A stretch of DNA of 64,000 nt from assembly GCA_030149365.1 (NCBI GenBank), contig JASBRP010000026.1, forward strand, positions 62,001-126,000, given 5' to 3'. The notes beneath the pieces are model-generated. The model was given only the letters and a program-made list of their open reading frames with translations, was not told the origin of the DNA and made no database searches. The position numbers and the translations under genes were made by a program. Source of the DNA: Solimonas sp. GTDB lineage: Bacteria > Pseudomonadota > Gammaproteobacteria > Nevskiales > Nevskiaceae. Shown one piece after another: positions 44,098 through 53,867 of this stretch (positions within the stretch are counted from its first letter, which is position 1; every line of letters begins with the position of its first letter).

Positions 44098-45456
44098 ATG
44101 CCGTTCATACCCCACACCGAGACCGACGTCCGCGAGATGCTGGCCGTCATCGGCGCGCCGAAGATCGACGCGCTGTTCGACGAGATTCCCGAGAACCTGC
44201 GCTGCGGCAGCCTCAGCGAGGTGCCGGAAGGCCTGCCCGAGATGCGCGTGGCGCAGCTGATGCACGCCCGAGCTGCGCAGGACGGATCCGCGCTGACCTT
44301 CATCGGCGCCGGTGCCTACGAGCACCACATCCCGGCGGCGGTGTGGGAGATCACCACGCGCGGCGAGTTCTACTCCGCCTATACGCCCTACCAGGCCGAG
44401 GCCAGCCAGGGCACGCTGCAGGTGCTCTACGAGTACCAGACCATGATCTGCGGCCTGACCGGCATGCAGGTCAGCAATGCCTCGATGTACGACGGTGCCT
44501 CGGCACTGGGCGAGGCGCTGCTGATGGCGGTGCGCGCCAACAAGACCAACAGCTCCTGCAAGGTGCTGATGCCGCGCGCCGTGCACCCCTACTACCGCGA
44601 CGTGGTGGCCGCCACGGCCTCGGCCCAGGGCGTGCAGCAGGTGCTGGTGGACTACGACCCCGCCAGTGGCCAGACCCCGCTGGCGGCGCTCAAGGCCCAT
44701 GAGGGCAGTGCGCCGACCGCCGTGGTGATCGCGCAGCCGAACTTCTTCGGCACGCTGGAAGACGTGGATGCCATCACCGACTGGGCGCATGCCCAGGGCG
44801 CCATGGTGGTGGCCGTGGTCAACCCCACCTCGCTGGCCATGCTCAAGGCGCCGGGCTCCTGGGGTGCCAAGGGTGCCGACATCGTCTGCGGCGACGGCCA
44901 GCCCCTGGGCGCGCCGCTGGCTTCGGGCGGGCCCTACTTCGGCTTCCTGACCACCAAGATGGAGTTCGTGCGCGAGATGCCGGGCCGCATCGTCGGCCGC
45001 ACCGTGGACCTGGAGGGCAAGCCCGGCTTCACGCTGACGCTGCAGGCCCGCGAGCAGCACATCCGCCGGGCCAAGGCCAAGTCCAACATCTGCACCAACC
45101 AGGGCCTGCTGGTCACGGCCGCGACGATCTACATGAGCATCGTCGGCCCCCAGGGACTGGCCAAGGTGGCTTCGGCCTCGCTGGCCAACACGCGTGAGCT
45201 GCTGAAGAAGCTGGCCGCGGTGCCCGGCGTGACCCGCGGCTTTGGCGGAGCACATTTCCATGAAGCCGTGGTCCGCCTGCCCAAGCCCGTTACCCCGGTG
45301 CTGGCAAAGCTGGCGGAGCAGGGCATCCTCGGCGGCTTCGACCTGTCGCGGCACTATCCGGAACTGGGACATGCCCTGCTGGTCTGCGCCACCGAAACCA
45401 AGACCCCCGAACAACTGCAGCAGTTCGCCGACGCGCTCGCCGCGGCACTCGCCTGA
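44098..45456 (+). CDS. gcvPA: Glycine dehydrogenase (decarboxylating) subunit 1
   Basis: 452 residues, the N-terminal half of a split P-protein ('[20 protein letters not shown]', '[18 protein letters not shown]', '[20 protein letters not shown]'). It forms a heteromer with GcvPB. The split form contrasts with the single-chain P-protein of E. coli. Confidence 0.95.
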   Translation: MPFIPHTETDVREMLAVIGAPKIDALFDEIPENLRCGSLSEVPEGLPEMRVAQLMHARAAQDGSALTFIGAGAYEHHIPAAVWEITTRGEFYSAYTPYQAEASQGTLQVLYEYQTMICGLTGMQVSNASMYDGASALGEALLMAVRANKTNSSCKVLMPRAVHPYYRDVVAATASAQGVQQVLVDYDPASGQTPLAALKAHEGSAPTAVVIAQPNFFGTLEDVDAITDWAHAQGAMVVAVVNPTSLAMLKAPGSWGAKGADIVCGDGQPLGAPLASGGPYFGFLTTKMEFVREMPGRIVGRTVDLEGKPGFTLTLQAREQHIRRAKAKSNICTNQGLLVTAATIYMSIVGPQGLAKVASASLANTRELLKKLAAVPGVTRGFGGAHFHEAVVRLPKPVTPVLAKLAEQGILGGFDLSRHYPELGHALLVCATETKTPEQLQQFADALAAALA

Positions 45457-45478
45457 AACAAGACCAAGGAGAACATTC

Positions 45479-45976
45479 ATGGCAACGATCACCCTCAAGG
45501 GCAATGCGGTCCAGACCAATGGCGACCTGCCCAAGGTCGGCACCGAGGCGCTCGGCTTCCGCCTGGTGTCCAAGGACCTGAAGGACGTCTCGCTCCACGA
45601 CTTTTCCGGCAAGCGCAAGGTGCTCAACATCTTTCCGTCGGTGGATACGCCGACCTGCGCCATGTCGGTGCGCCAGTTCAACCAGCGCGCCGCCAGCCTG
45701 GACAACACCGTGGTGCTGTGCATTTCCGCCGACCTGCCGTTTGCGCAGGGCCGTTTCTGCGGTGCGGAAGGCATCGCCAGCGTGCAGATGTTGTCGCTGA
45801 TGCGCGGCCGCCAGTTCTCCAAGGACTACGGCATCCTGATCGAGACCGGCCCGCTGGCCGGCCTCACCGCCCGCGCCGTGGTGGTGCTGGACGAGCAGAA
45901 CCGCGTGCTGCACAGCGAGCTGGTGGCGGAAATCGCCGACGAACCGAACTACGACGCGGCGCTGGCCGTGCTCTGA
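45479..45976 (+). CDS. tpx: Thiol peroxidase (Tpx)
   Basis: 165 residues. Peroxidatic Cys60 in '[17 protein letters not shown]' and resolving Cys94 in 'GRFCGAEG' match atypical 2-Cys Tpx. It lies between gcvPA and gcvPB, 22 bases after the first and 7 before the second, so it should be under glycine-riboswitch control. AAGGAG is 8 bases upstream of the ATG. Confidence 0.95.
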   Translation: MATITLKGNAVQTNGDLPKVGTEALGFRLVSKDLKDVSLHDFSGKRKVLNIFPSVDTPTCAMSVRQFNQRAASLDNTVVLCISADLPFAQGRFCGAEGIASVQMLSLMRGRQFSKDYGILIETGPLAGLTARAVVVLDEQNRVLHSELVAEIADEPNYDAALAVL

Positions 45977-45983
45977 GCGAGAC

Positions 45984-47444
45984 ATGAGCGAAAAGCTGAT
46001 CTTCGAACACTCGCGGCCCGGCCGCGAGGCCGCTGCCCAGAACCCCGGCGGCGACGTCGACTTCACCGGCATTCCCGAGGCGCTGCGCCGCAGCGACAAG
46101 CCGCTGCTGCCGGAAGTCTCCGAGCTGCAGGCGGTGCGTCACTTCACGCGCCTGTCGCAGAAGAACTTCTCCATCGACACGCACTTCTACCCGCTGGGTT
46201 CGTGCACGATGAAGTACAACCCGCGTGCCTGTAACACGCTGGCGTCGATCCCGGAGTTCTTGCAGCGCCACCCGCTGGCGCCGGATTCGCGCAGCCAGGG
46301 CTTCCTGGCCTGCATGCATGACCTGCAGGAAATCCTCGAGGCGGTGACCGGCATGGCCGGCGTCTCGCTGACGCCGATGGCCGGCGCCCAGGGTGAGTTC
46401 GCCGGCGTGGCGATGATCCAGGCCTACCACCGCGCCCGCAACGACCTTGAGCGCACCGAGATCCTGGTGCCCGACGCGGCCCACGGCACCAACCCGGCGA
46501 CCGCGGCGATGCTGGGCTGCACCGTGCGCGAGATCAAGACCAATGCCGACGGCGACGTCGATGTGGAAGCGCTGAAAGCGGCGGTGGGTCCGAAGACGGC
46601 CGGCATCATGCTGACCAATCCCTCGACCTTCGGCGTGTTCGAGCGCCGCATCAAGGAAATCGCCGGCATCGTCCACGATGCGGGCGGCCTGCTGTACTAC
46701 GACGGCGCCAACCTCAATGCCATCCTCGGCAAGGTGCGCCCGGGTGACATGGGCTTCGACGTGATCCACATGAACCTGCACAAGACCTTCTCGACGCCCC
46801 ACGGCGGCGGCGGTCCGGGCGCTGGTGCGGTGGGCGTGTCGGAGCGCCTCAAGCCCTTCCTGCCGATTCCGGTGGTAGGCAAGGACGAGAACGGCTACCG
46901 CTGGCTCGACGAGCGCGACCTGCCGCAGACCATCGGCCGCCTGTCGGCCTGGATGGGCAATGCCGGCGTGCTGATGCGTGCCTATATCTATGCGCGCCTG
47001 CTGGGCCGCGACGGCATGCACCGCGTCGCCGAGTTCGCCACGCTCAACGCCAACTACCTGGCTGCACGCCTGCGCGACAAGGGCTTCGACCTGGCCTTCC
47101 CCAAGCGCCGCGCCAGCCACGAGTTCATCATCACGCTGAAGAAACAGAAGCAGGAGATCGAGCTTACCGCCACCGACGTGGCCAAGCGCCTGTTGGACTA
47201 CGGCTACCACGCACCGACGATCTATTTCCCGCTGCTGGTACCGGAGTGCCTGCTGATCGAGCCCACCGAAACCGAGGACCGCGAGACGCTCGACGCCTTC
47301 GTCGAGACGCTGGCGCGTATCTGGGACGAGGCCAAGGCCGATATCGCTTACGTCAAGGGCGCGCCCTACACCATGCCGGTGCGGCGCCTGGACGACGTGC
47401 GCGCGGCACGCCAGCTCGACCTGCGCTGGCAGCCGGCGGCCTGA
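45984..47444 (+). CDS. gcvPB: Glycine dehydrogenase (decarboxylating) subunit 2
   Basis: 486 residues, the C-terminal half of the P-protein. PLP lysine about 267 in '[19 protein letters not shown]'. It decarboxylates glycine onto lipoyl-GcvH. Starts 7 bases after tpx. Confidence 0.95.
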   Translation: MSEKLIFEHSRPGREAAAQNPGGDVDFTGIPEALRRSDKPLLPEVSELQAVRHFTRLSQKNFSIDTHFYPLGSCTMKYNPRACNTLASIPEFLQRHPLAPDSRSQGFLACMHDLQEILEAVTGMAGVSLTPMAGAQGEFAGVAMIQAYHRARNDLERTEILVPDAAHGTNPATAAMLGCTVREIKTNADGDVDVEALKAAVGPKTAGIMLTNPSTFGVFERRIKEIAGIVHDAGGLLYYDGANLNAILGKVRPGDMGFDVIHMNLHKTFSTPHGGGGPGAGAVGVSERLKPFLPIPVVGKDENGYRWLDERDLPQTIGRLSAWMGNAGVLMRAYIYARLLGRDGMHRVAEFATLNANYLAARLRDKGFDLAFPKRRASHEFIITLKKQKQEIELTATDVAKRLLDYGYHAPTIYFPLLVPECLLIEPTETEDRETLDAFVETLARIWDEAKADIAYVKGAPYTMPVRRLDDVRAARQLDLRWQPAA

Positions 47445-47454
47445 GAGCACTGCA

Positions 47455-47814
47455 ATGGCGGACGGCATCAGGGGCTGGGCCCGGATCCTTCGTGCGACAC
47501 GGGTATCGTACTGGGGACTGGGCTGGGCGCTGCGTGAGGAGGAGGCCTTCCGCATCGAGGCGGTGTTGTGCCTGCTGCTGGTGCCCGCCGCGCTGTGGCT
47601 CGGCGATACCGGGCTGGAGCGTGCCGTGATGGTGATGAGCCTGTTCGCGGTGCTGATCACGGAACTGCTGAACACCGCCGTCGAGGCGGTGGTCGATCGT
47701 ATCGGGCTGGAGCGTCACGAGCTGTCCGGCCGCGCCAAGGACCTCGGCTCCGCCGCAGTCCATCTTTCCCTCCTGCAGGTCCCGGTGGTCTGGGGCCTGG
47801 TCTATTTTGGCTAA
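47455..47814 (+). CDS. dgkA: Diacylglycerol kinase
   Basis: 119 residues, three-helix integral membrane DAGK. Hallmarks: 'EEEAFRIEAVLCLLLVP', the catalytic 'ITELLNTAVEAVVDRIG', and 'RAKDLGSAAVHL'. It recycles diacylglycerol to phosphatidic acid. It begins 10 bases after gcvPB. Confidence 0.92.
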   Translation: MADGIRGWARILRATRVSYWGLGWALREEEAFRIEAVLCLLLVPAALWLGDTGLERAVMVMSLFAVLITELLNTAVEAVVDRIGLERHELSGRAKDLGSAAVHLSLLQVPVVWGLVYFG

Positions 47815-47829
47815 ACAAGAATCCAAGAC

Positions 47830-48759
47830 ATGTCTGCCCTGATCTGCGGTTCCTTTGCCTACGACACCATCATGGTGTTCCCCGGCCACTTCAAGAACGA
47901 AATCCTGCCGGACAAGGTTCATATCCTGAACGTGTCCTTCCTGGTGCCGCAGATGCGCCGCGAGTTCGGCGGCTGCGCCGGCAACATCGCCTACAACCTC
48001 AAGCTGCTGGGCGGCGAGCCGCTGCCCATGGGCACGGTGGGCAACGACTTCGAGCGTTATGCCGAGTGGATGGACAAGAACGGCATTGTGCGCGACTACG
48101 TCAAGCTGATCCCGGACGCCTACACCGCCCAGGCCTACATCACCACCGACCTGGACGACAACCAGATCACTGCCTTCCACCCGGGCGCGATGAGCTTCTC
48201 GCACCAGCAGGACGTGCCGGCCGGCGTGAAGATCGGCACGGTATCGCCTGATGGGCGCGACGGCATGCTGCTGCATGCGCGCCAGTTCGCCGAGGCGGGT
48301 ATCCCCTTCATCTTCGATCCCGGCCAGGGCCTGCCGATGTTCGGCGGCGACGACCTGCGCGACTTCATCCAGAAGGCGTCCTACGTCGCCGTCAATGACT
48401 ACGAGGCCGAGCTGCTGATGGAGCGCACCGGCTGGACGCTGCGCCAGATCGCCAGTCACCTCGATGCGCTGATCGTGACCCGCGGCGGCAAGGGGTCCAG
48501 CATCATCACGCCCAAGAAGCAGTATGAAGTGCCCTGCGCCGAGGCCAGCTCGCTGACCGATCCCACCGGCTGCGGCGATGCCTTCCGCGCCGGCCTGTTG
48601 TATGGCCTGCAGACCGGCAAGGACTGGGAGACCACCGGCCGCATCGCCTCGCTGATGGGCGCCTACAACATCGAGCGCCCGGGCACGCAGAACCATCACT
48701 TCACCATCGACGAGTTCCGCGAGCGTTTCCGCGAAGAATTCCGCTACGACTTCGCATGA
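47830..48759 (+). CDS. PfkB-family carbohydrate/adenosine kinase
   Basis: 309 residues, ribokinase-type. 'ALICGSFAYDTIMVFPG' opens it, 'GGCAGNIAYNLKLLGG' is the first signature and 'DPTGCGDAFRAGLLYG' the second, containing the catalytic Asp. Closest in layout to bacterial adenosine-kinase-type proteins. Overlaps rlmI by ATGA. Confidence 0.9.
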   Translation: MSALICGSFAYDTIMVFPGHFKNEILPDKVHILNVSFLVPQMRREFGGCAGNIAYNLKLLGGEPLPMGTVGNDFERYAEWMDKNGIVRDYVKLIPDAYTAQAYITTDLDDNQITAFHPGAMSFSHQQDVPAGVKIGTVSPDGRDGMLLHARQFAEAGIPFIFDPGQGLPMFGGDDLRDFIQKASYVAVNDYEAELLMERTGWTLRQIASHLDALIVTRGGKGSSIITPKKQYEVPCAEASSLTDPTGCGDAFRAGLLYGLQTGKDWETTGRIASLMGAYNIERPGTQNHHFTIDEFRERFREEFRYDFA

Positions 48760-49931
48760 TCGAGCTGAAGCTCAAGCCCAAGGAAGACCGGCGCCTGCGC
48801 GCCGGCCACCTGTGGGCGTACTCCAACGAGCTGCAGACCGACGCCTCCTTCCGCAGCATCGCCCCGGGCAGCCTGTGCCGGGTCAGCGACGATCGCGGCA
48901 AGTCGCTGGGCATCGGCTACGTCAACCCGCATGCGCTGTTGTCGGTGCGCCTGTTGGCCGACAGCTCCGAGGCGACGATCGACGGCGGCTGGTTCGCCCG
49001 GCGCTTCGAGGCGGCCCTGGTGCTGCGGCAGCGGCTGTACGACGCGCCGTACTACCGCCTGGTGCACGGCGAATCCGATGGCCTGCCAGGCCTGGTGGTG
49101 GACCGTTTCGGCGAGTACTGCGTGGTGCAGCTCGGCACCGCCGGCATGGAAAGCCTGAAGGCACAGGTCATCGAGGGACTGCAGGCTGTTCTGCAGCCGC
49201 GCGGCATCCTGCTGCGCAATGACGGTGGCCTGCGTGAGCTGGAGGGGCTGCCGTCCTATGTCGAGGCGGTGGGCGAGGTGCCGGACGAGGTGGAGCTGCT
49301 GGAGAGCGGCGTGCGCTTCCTGGCGCCGCTGCGCACCGGCCAGAAGACCGGCTGGTTCTACGACCAGCATGACAACCGCGACCGCCTGGGTCGCTACGTG
49401 CGCGGCGCCCGCGTGCTCGACGTGTTCTCGTATGTCGGCGGCTGGGCCATCCGCTCAGCGGCCTTCGGCGCCATCGGCGTGACCTGCATCGACAGCTCGC
49501 AGCCGGCCCTGGACGCGGCCCAGCGCAGCGCCGCCCTGAACGGCGTACAGATCGAGACCATCCGCGACGAGGCCCTGGATGCCCTCAAGGCCCTGCGACG
49601 CGAGCAGCGCCAGTTCGACGTGGTGGTGGTGGACCCGCCGGCCCTGATCAAGCGCAAGAAGGACTACGAGGCCGGCCTGGAGCACTACGCCGCCCTGAAC
49701 CGGGCCGCCCTGCAGCTGCTGCCGGCGGACGGCATCCTGATCGCCTGCTCCTGCTCGCACCACCTGGAGGCCGAGGCCCTGCAGCGCATCCTGCTGCGCG
49801 AGTCCCGCAACGCCGGGCGGCGCCTGCAAATCCTCGAGCAGGGCGCCCAGTCGGCCGACCATCCGGTGCACCCGGCGATCCCGGAAACCCGGTATCTCAA
49901 GGCCTTCTACTGCCGCGTCCTGGCCAGCTGA
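48756..49931 (+). CDS. rlmI: 23S rRNA m5C1962 methyltransferase
   Basis: 391 residues. N-terminal PUA domain ('LKPKEDRRLRAGHLWAYSNEL'), central 'GQKTGWFYDQHDNRDRLG', SAM motif 'VLDVFSYVGGWAI', and catalytic 'VVVDPPALIKRKKDY' and 'CSCSHHL'. Modifies C1962 of 23S rRNA. Starts inside the kinase stop (ATGA). Confidence 0.92.
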   Translation: MIELKLKPKEDRRLRAGHLWAYSNELQTDASFRSIAPGSLCRVSDDRGKSLGIGYVNPHALLSVRLLADSSEATIDGGWFARRFEAALVLRQRLYDAPYYRLVHGESDGLPGLVVDRFGEYCVVQLGTAGMESLKAQVIEGLQAVLQPRGILLRNDGGLRELEGLPSYVEAVGEVPDEVELLESGVRFLAPLRTGQKTGWFYDQHDNRDRLGRYVRGARVLDVFSYVGGWAIRSAAFGAIGVTCIDSSQPALDAAQRSAALNGVQIETIRDEALDALKALRREQRQFDVVVVDPPALIKRKKDYEAGLEHYAALNRAALQLLPADGILIACSCSHHLEAEALQRILLRESRNAGRRLQILEQGAQSADHPVHPAIPETRYLKAFYCRVLAS

Positions 49932-49940
49932 AAGATGATT

Positions 49941-49974
49941 CGGGCCGGCCGGCCCCGGTGCGCCGGCCGGCCCG
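49941..49974 (+). terminator. Perfect 12-bp hairpin after rlmI
   Basis: Arms CGGGCCGGCCGG (49941-49952) and complement (49963-49974). No U-tract follows, so termination strength is uncertain. Confidence 0.45.
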
Positions 49975-50010
49975 ATCCGCGACAATAGGGCAACCACCTC
50001 CAGGTCTCCC

Positions 50011-50805
50011 ATGCTCGTCCATCCCAACATCGACCCGATCGCGATCAAGCTCGGCCCCCTGGCCATCCACTGGTACGGCCTGATGTACCTGCTGGGCTTC
50101 TGGGGCGCCTGGTACCTCGGCACCATCCGCGCCCGGCAGCCGCATATCGGCTGGACACGGGACCAGGTATCGGACCTGCTGTTCTACATCGTCATGGGCG
50201 TGATCCTGGGTGGCCGCATCGGCTACACCCTGTTCTACAACTTCTCCGGCTTCATCCATGAGCCGCTGGTGATCCTGCGCATGTGGGAGGGCGGCATGTC
50301 CTTCCATGGCGGCCTGCTCGGCGTGATCACCGCCTACTTCCTGTTCGCCTGGAAGAACAAGCTCAACGTCTTCGACATCGCCGACTTCGCCGCGCCGCTG
50401 ATCCCGGTGGGCCTGTTCACCGGCCGCATCGGCAACTTCATCAACGGCGAGCTCTGGGGCGCGCCGACGACGCTGCCCTGGGGCATGGTGTTCCGCGGCG
50501 CCGGCCCGGAGCCGCGCCACCCGTCGATGCTGTACGAAGCCTTCCTCGAAGGCCTGGTGCTCTGTGCGCTGCTGTGGTGGTTCGCGGCCAAGCCGCGGCC
50601 GCGCATGGCAGTGTCAGCCCTGTTCCTGATCGGCTACGGCGTGTTCCGGACCTCGGTCGAGTTCGTGCGCCTGCCGGATGCCCACATCGGTTACCTTTAC
50701 GGCACCGGCTGGCTGACCATGGGCATGGTGCTGAGCTTCCCCATGATCGCCGCTGGCGCGGTGATGCTGGCAGTGGCCTACGGGCGCGGGAGCAAGACGG
50801 CATGA
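50011..50805 (+). CDS. lgt: Prolipoprotein diacylglyceryl transferase
   Basis: 264 residues, polytopic membrane enzyme. Signature '[20 protein letters not shown]', also '[10 protein letters not shown]' and '[17 protein letters not shown]'. It adds diacylglycerol to the lipobox Cys; the window encodes several lipoproteins that need it. ATGA overlap with thyA. Confidence 0.95.
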   Translation: MLVHPNIDPIAIKLGPLAIHWYGLMYLLGFWGAWYLGTIRARQPHIGWTRDQVSDLLFYIVMGVILGGRIGYTLFYNFSGFIHEPLVILRMWEGGMSFHGGLLGVITAYFLFAWKNKLNVFDIADFAAPLIPVGLFTGRIGNFINGELWGAPTTLPWGMVFRGAGPEPRHPSMLYEAFLEGLVLCALLWWFAAKPRPRMAVSALFLIGYGVFRTSVEFVRLPDAHIGYLYGTGWLTMGMVLSFPMIAAGAVMLAVAYGRGSKTA

Positions 50806-51596
50806 AGCAGTACCAGGACCTGATGCGGCATGTGCTGGAGCACGGCGCCGAGAAGTCGGACCGCACCGGCACCGGTACGCGCTCGGTGTTCGGCTACCAG
50901 ATGCGCTTCGACCTGGCCCAGGGCTTCCCCCTGCTGACCACCAAGAAGCTGCACCTGCGCTCGATCCTGCACGAACTGCTGTGGTTCCTGAAGGGCGAGA
51001 CCAACACCGCCTACCTCAAGGAGCACGGCGTCTCCATCTGGGACGAGTGGGCCAGCCCCGAAGGTGAGCTGGGCCCGGTCTACGGCAAGCAGTGGCGCGA
51101 CTGGGTGGCCCCGGATGGCCGCCATATCGACCAGATCAGCGACGTGATCGCGCAGATCCGCAAGAACCCCGACTCGCGCCGCCTGATCGTGTCCGCCTGG
51201 AACGTCGGCGAGCTGGACAAGATGGCGCTGATGCCCTGCCATGCCTTCTTCCAGTTCTACGTCGCCAACGGGCGGCTGTCCTGCCAGCTCTACCAGCGCA
51301 GCGCGGACATCTTCCTGGGCGTGCCCTTCAACATCGCCTCCTACGCGCTGTTGCTGCTGATGGTGGCGCAGGTCACGGACCTGGAGCCGGGCGAGTTCGT
51401 CTGGACCGGCGGCGACTGCCACCTGTACAGCAACCACCTGGAGCAGACCCGCGAGCAGCTCACGCGCGCGCCGCGGCCGCTGCCGAAGATGACCCTGAAC
51501 CCGGCGGTGAAGGACATCTTCGCGTTCCGCTTCGAGGACTTCACCCTCAGCGAGTACGACCCGCATCCGCACATCAAGGCGCCGGTGGCCATCTGA
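50802..51596 (+). CDS. thyA: Thymidylate synthase
   Basis: 264 residues, same length as E. coli ThyA. Catalytic Cys146 in '[12 protein letters not shown]', with '[12 protein letters not shown]', '[20 protein letters not shown]' and '[10 protein letters not shown]'. Converts dUMP to dTMP using methylene-THF supplied in part by the Gcv system. Confidence 0.97.
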   Translation: MKQYQDLMRHVLEHGAEKSDRTGTGTRSVFGYQMRFDLAQGFPLLTTKKLHLRSILHELLWFLKGETNTAYLKEHGVSIWDEWASPEGELGPVYGKQWRDWVAPDGRHIDQISDVIAQIRKNPDSRRLIVSAWNVGELDKMALMPCHAFFQFYVANGRLSCQLYQRSADIFLGVPFNIASYALLLLMVAQVTDLEPGEFVWTGGDCHLYSNHLEQTREQLTRAPRPLPKMTLNPAVKDIFAFRFEDFTLSEYDPHPHIKAPVAI

Positions 51597-51601
51597 CGCC
51601 G

Positions 51602-52081
51602 ATGATTTCCCTGATCGCGGCGCTCGATGACAACCGCCTGATCGGCCGCGACAACGCGCTGCCCTGGCGCCTGCCCAACGACCTGAAGTTCTTCAAGCGC
51701 AGCACGCTCGACAAGATCGTGCTGATGGGCCGCAAGACCTGGGATTCCCTGGGCCGGCCGCTGCCGCAGCGCGAGAACTGGGTGATGACGCGGGACACAA
51801 GCTTTGCGCCGGCCGGCGCCCGCGTATTCCATGACCTCGGCGAGGCCCTGGCCGCGGCCGGCGAGCGTGAGCTGGTGGTGATCGGCGGTGCCGAGCTCTA
51901 CCGCCAGGCCTTGCCGCGGGTGCAGCGCATGTACCTGACCGAGGTGCACGGCCGCTTCGAGGGCGACGCCTGGTTCCCCGAGTTCGACGCGGCGGACTGG
52001 CAGGAGTCCTGGCGCGAGGATCACCCGGCCGATGCGCAGCATGCCTGCGCCTACAGCTTCGTCTGCCACGACCGGCGATGA
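51602..52081 (+). CDS. folA: Dihydrofolate reductase
   Basis: 159 residues. 'ISLIAALDDNRLIGRDNALPWRLPNDLKFFK' is the conserved opening (shown in parts), with 'MGRKTWDSLGRPLP' and 'VVIGGAELYRQALP'. Reduces dihydrofolate formed by ThyA. Starts 5 bases after thyA and overlaps the barrel gene (ATGA). Confidence 0.96.
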   Translation: MISLIAALDDNRLIGRDNALPWRLPNDLKFFKRSTLDKIVLMGRKTWDSLGRPLPQRENWVMTRDTSFAPAGARVFHDLGEALAAAGERELVVIGGAELYRQALPRVQRMYLTEVHGRFEGDAWFPEFDAADWQESWREDHPADAQHACAYSFVCHDRR

Positions 52082-53322
52082 GGCGACTCCCCTGGCTGCT
52101 GTTGCTGGCTAGCGCCTGGGCCCAGGCAGAGCAGGGGCCACCAACCATCCGCGAGATCGTCTTCGAGGGCAATGAAACCACCCGCCCGCGCACCATGCTG
52201 CGCGAGATGGTCATCAGCCCTGGTGATCCTGCGGACCCCGAGCGGGTCGAGCGCAGCCGCCAGGCGGTGCAGGACCTCGGCCTGTTCAAGGAAGTCAGCG
52301 TGCGCGAGGAGCCCGTGGACGGCGGCGTGCGCCTGGTGTTCAGGGTCCGCGAGCGCTGGTACATCCTGCCGACACCGCGCGTGGACGCCAAGGCCGGCGG
52401 CGAGTACAGCTACGGCGCACAGCTGCAGTGGAACAACCTCTGGGGCCTGGACCATACCCTGCGCGTGGTATGGGAGCGCGAGGACAACAAGGAAGCCGGC
52501 GTCGGTCTGGAGACCAACCACAGCTTCGCCTACAACGCGCCCCAGGTCTTCGACAGCCCCTACAGCCTCGGCATCTCGGCCGGCCAGATCCGCCGTCCCA
52601 TCGAACTGCCGGGCGGCGGCAGCTACCAGGAGACCCTGCAGAACGTCGGCATCGGCGTGGTCCGCAGTCTGTCCGACGGCCCGCCCAGCCAGGGCTGGAG
52701 CATCGGTGGCGGACTGGGCTGGCTGGGCCAGGATACGGAAGGCGTTGGCGCACCCGCGCGCTACGGCAATGCCACGGCGCCGTTCGCCACGCTGGCCTAC
52801 CGTGACCTGCACCTGAACATCTACAGCGAAGAGGGCGTGAGCTTCCGCACGTCGCTGCAGGGTGCCGTCAACGGCGTTGCCTCGGACTATGGCTTCACCA
52901 CCTGGAGCGGCCGCTATGCGCGCTACTGGCGGGTAGGCGAGACCGATCACCAGACCCTGCATTTCTTCAGTGACCTGGGCCTGCGTGTGGACGGCCCGCC
53001 CGAGAATGACGCCTTTTATCTCGGCGGGGATTTCCTGCTGCGTGGCTACGACAAGGAATTCGTCGAAGGCGACGCCTATTGGCGCCTGGCCGGCGAGTTC
53101 GCGCGGCCGCTGCACTGGCGCTGGCTGCGCTGGGTGGTGATCGCCGAGGCCGGCAACGCCTACCCGGAGCCCCAGGATTTCAGCCTGGGCCGCATCTACG
53201 GCAGCCTCGGCCTGGCCCTGCGGGTACGTCTGAGCTGGTTCGTGAACGTGGAGATCGAGGCTGGCGTGGCCATGCCGGTGGGCGATGACGGTGGCGCCCG
53301 TTTCTTTGCGGGCCGGGTCTGA
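52078..53322 (+). CDS. Outer-membrane barrel protein with one POTRA (BamA/TamA-like)
   Basis: 414 residues. Signal peptide 'RLPWLLLLASAWAQA' then a POTRA-type domain ('TIREIVFEGNETTRPRTMLRE', 'RQAVQDLGLFKEVSVREEP') and a surface-antigen barrel ending 'GGARFFAGRV'. 'LRGYDKEFVEGDAYWRL' is the conserved RGY-type block. Unlike TpsB it has only one clear POTRA and no linked exoprotein. ATGA overlap with folA. Confidence 0.85.
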   Translation: MRRLPWLLLLASAWAQAEQGPPTIREIVFEGNETTRPRTMLREMVISPGDPADPERVERSRQAVQDLGLFKEVSVREEPVDGGVRLVFRVRERWYILPTPRVDAKAGGEYSYGAQLQWNNLWGLDHTLRVVWEREDNKEAGVGLETNHSFAYNAPQVFDSPYSLGISAGQIRRPIELPGGGSYQETLQNVGIGVVRSLSDGPPSQGWSIGGGLGWLGQDTEGVGAPARYGNATAPFATLAYRDLHLNIYSEEGVSFRTSLQGAVNGVASDYGFTTWSGRYARYWRVGETDHQTLHFFSDLGLRVDGPPENDAFYLGGDFLLRGYDKEFVEGDAYWRLAGEFARPLHWRWLRWVVIAEAGNAYPEPQDFSLGRIYGSLGLALRVRLSWFVNVEIEAGVAMPVGDDGGARFFAGRV

Positions 53323-53368
53323 ACTGCTATAAGAACAGCCGTCATTCCACAACGATACGGAGATATCC

Positions 53369-53635
53369 ATGGCAGACCTCAAGGCCGCCTTCGCCCAGGC
53401 ACAAATCGACGTCAAGACCATCACCAAGCGCCCCAGCAACGACGATTTCCTGGCCCTGTACTCGCTGTTCAAGCAGGCCAACGATGGCGACGTGAAGGGC
53501 AGCCGCCCCGGCATGCTCGATATGGTCGGCCGCGCCAAGTACGACGCCTGGGCCAAGCTCAAGGGCACCTCGGCGGACAAGGCTCAGCAGCAGTACATCG
53601 ACAAGGTGGCTTCGCTGCTGAAGACGCATAAGTGA
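53369..53635 (+). CDS. Acyl-CoA-binding protein
   Basis: 88 residues, ACBP fold. Conserved 'FLALYSLFKQANDGDVKG', 'RPGMLDMVGRAKYDAWAKLKG' and the C-terminal 'AQQQYIDKVASLL' helix. Family members bind long-chain acyl-CoA in the cytoplasm. Followed by a strong terminator 80 bases downstream. Confidence 0.9.
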   Translation: MADLKAAFAQAQIDVKTITKRPSNDDFLALYSLFKQANDGDVKGSRPGMLDMVGRAKYDAWAKLKGTSADKAQQQYIDKVASLLKTHK

Positions 53636-53721
53636 AGCTCCGAGCAGTGCAGTGAGAACTCGCACCGGGGCCTCCAGATAGTAATGTAAACCAAGTCACA
53701 TTTCGCTGAGATGAGTAAAAA

Positions 53722-53750
53722 GGCGGCTCTAGAGCCGCCTTTTTAATTTT
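53722..53750 (+). terminator. Rho-independent terminator
   Basis: Palindromic stem GGCGGCTCT/AGAGCCGCC (53722-53739) followed by TTTTTAATTTT. Ends the operon that finishes with the ACBP gene and insulates the giant YD gene. Confidence 0.93.
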
Positions 53751-53802
53751 ATTCAAATTCAATGACTTGCTTTTTTTCTAAAAAAGATCGCTAAACATTT
53801 TT

Positions 53803-53861
53803 CCGAATCCTTGGATTAGGAGGATGGAAGGGGGCTTTCTCCTTCCATTCTGGATTCGGAG
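53803..53861 (+). promoter_or_regulatory. Leader stem-loop reaching the ribosome site of the YD-repeat gene
   Basis: CCGAATCC (53803-53810) pairs with GGATTCGG (53852-53859). An inner stem of about 10 bp, GGATGGAAGG (53822-53831) with CCTTCCATTC (53841-53850), stacks inside it. The Shine-Dalgarno GGAG (53858-53861) is partly in the outer arm. The preceding 60 bases are AT-rich; no firm promoter is visible. Confidence 0.6.
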
Positions 53862-53867
53862 AATCAC

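Noticed and set aside
42568-45822. A 1084-codon minus-strand frame over the gcv operon
   Set aside because: It opposes gcvT, gcvH and gcvPA, all with conserved motifs, and has no family features of its own.
49941-49974. Strong terminator after rlmI
   Set aside because: The 12-bp stem is perfect but no U-tract follows; kept only as a low-confidence hairpin.
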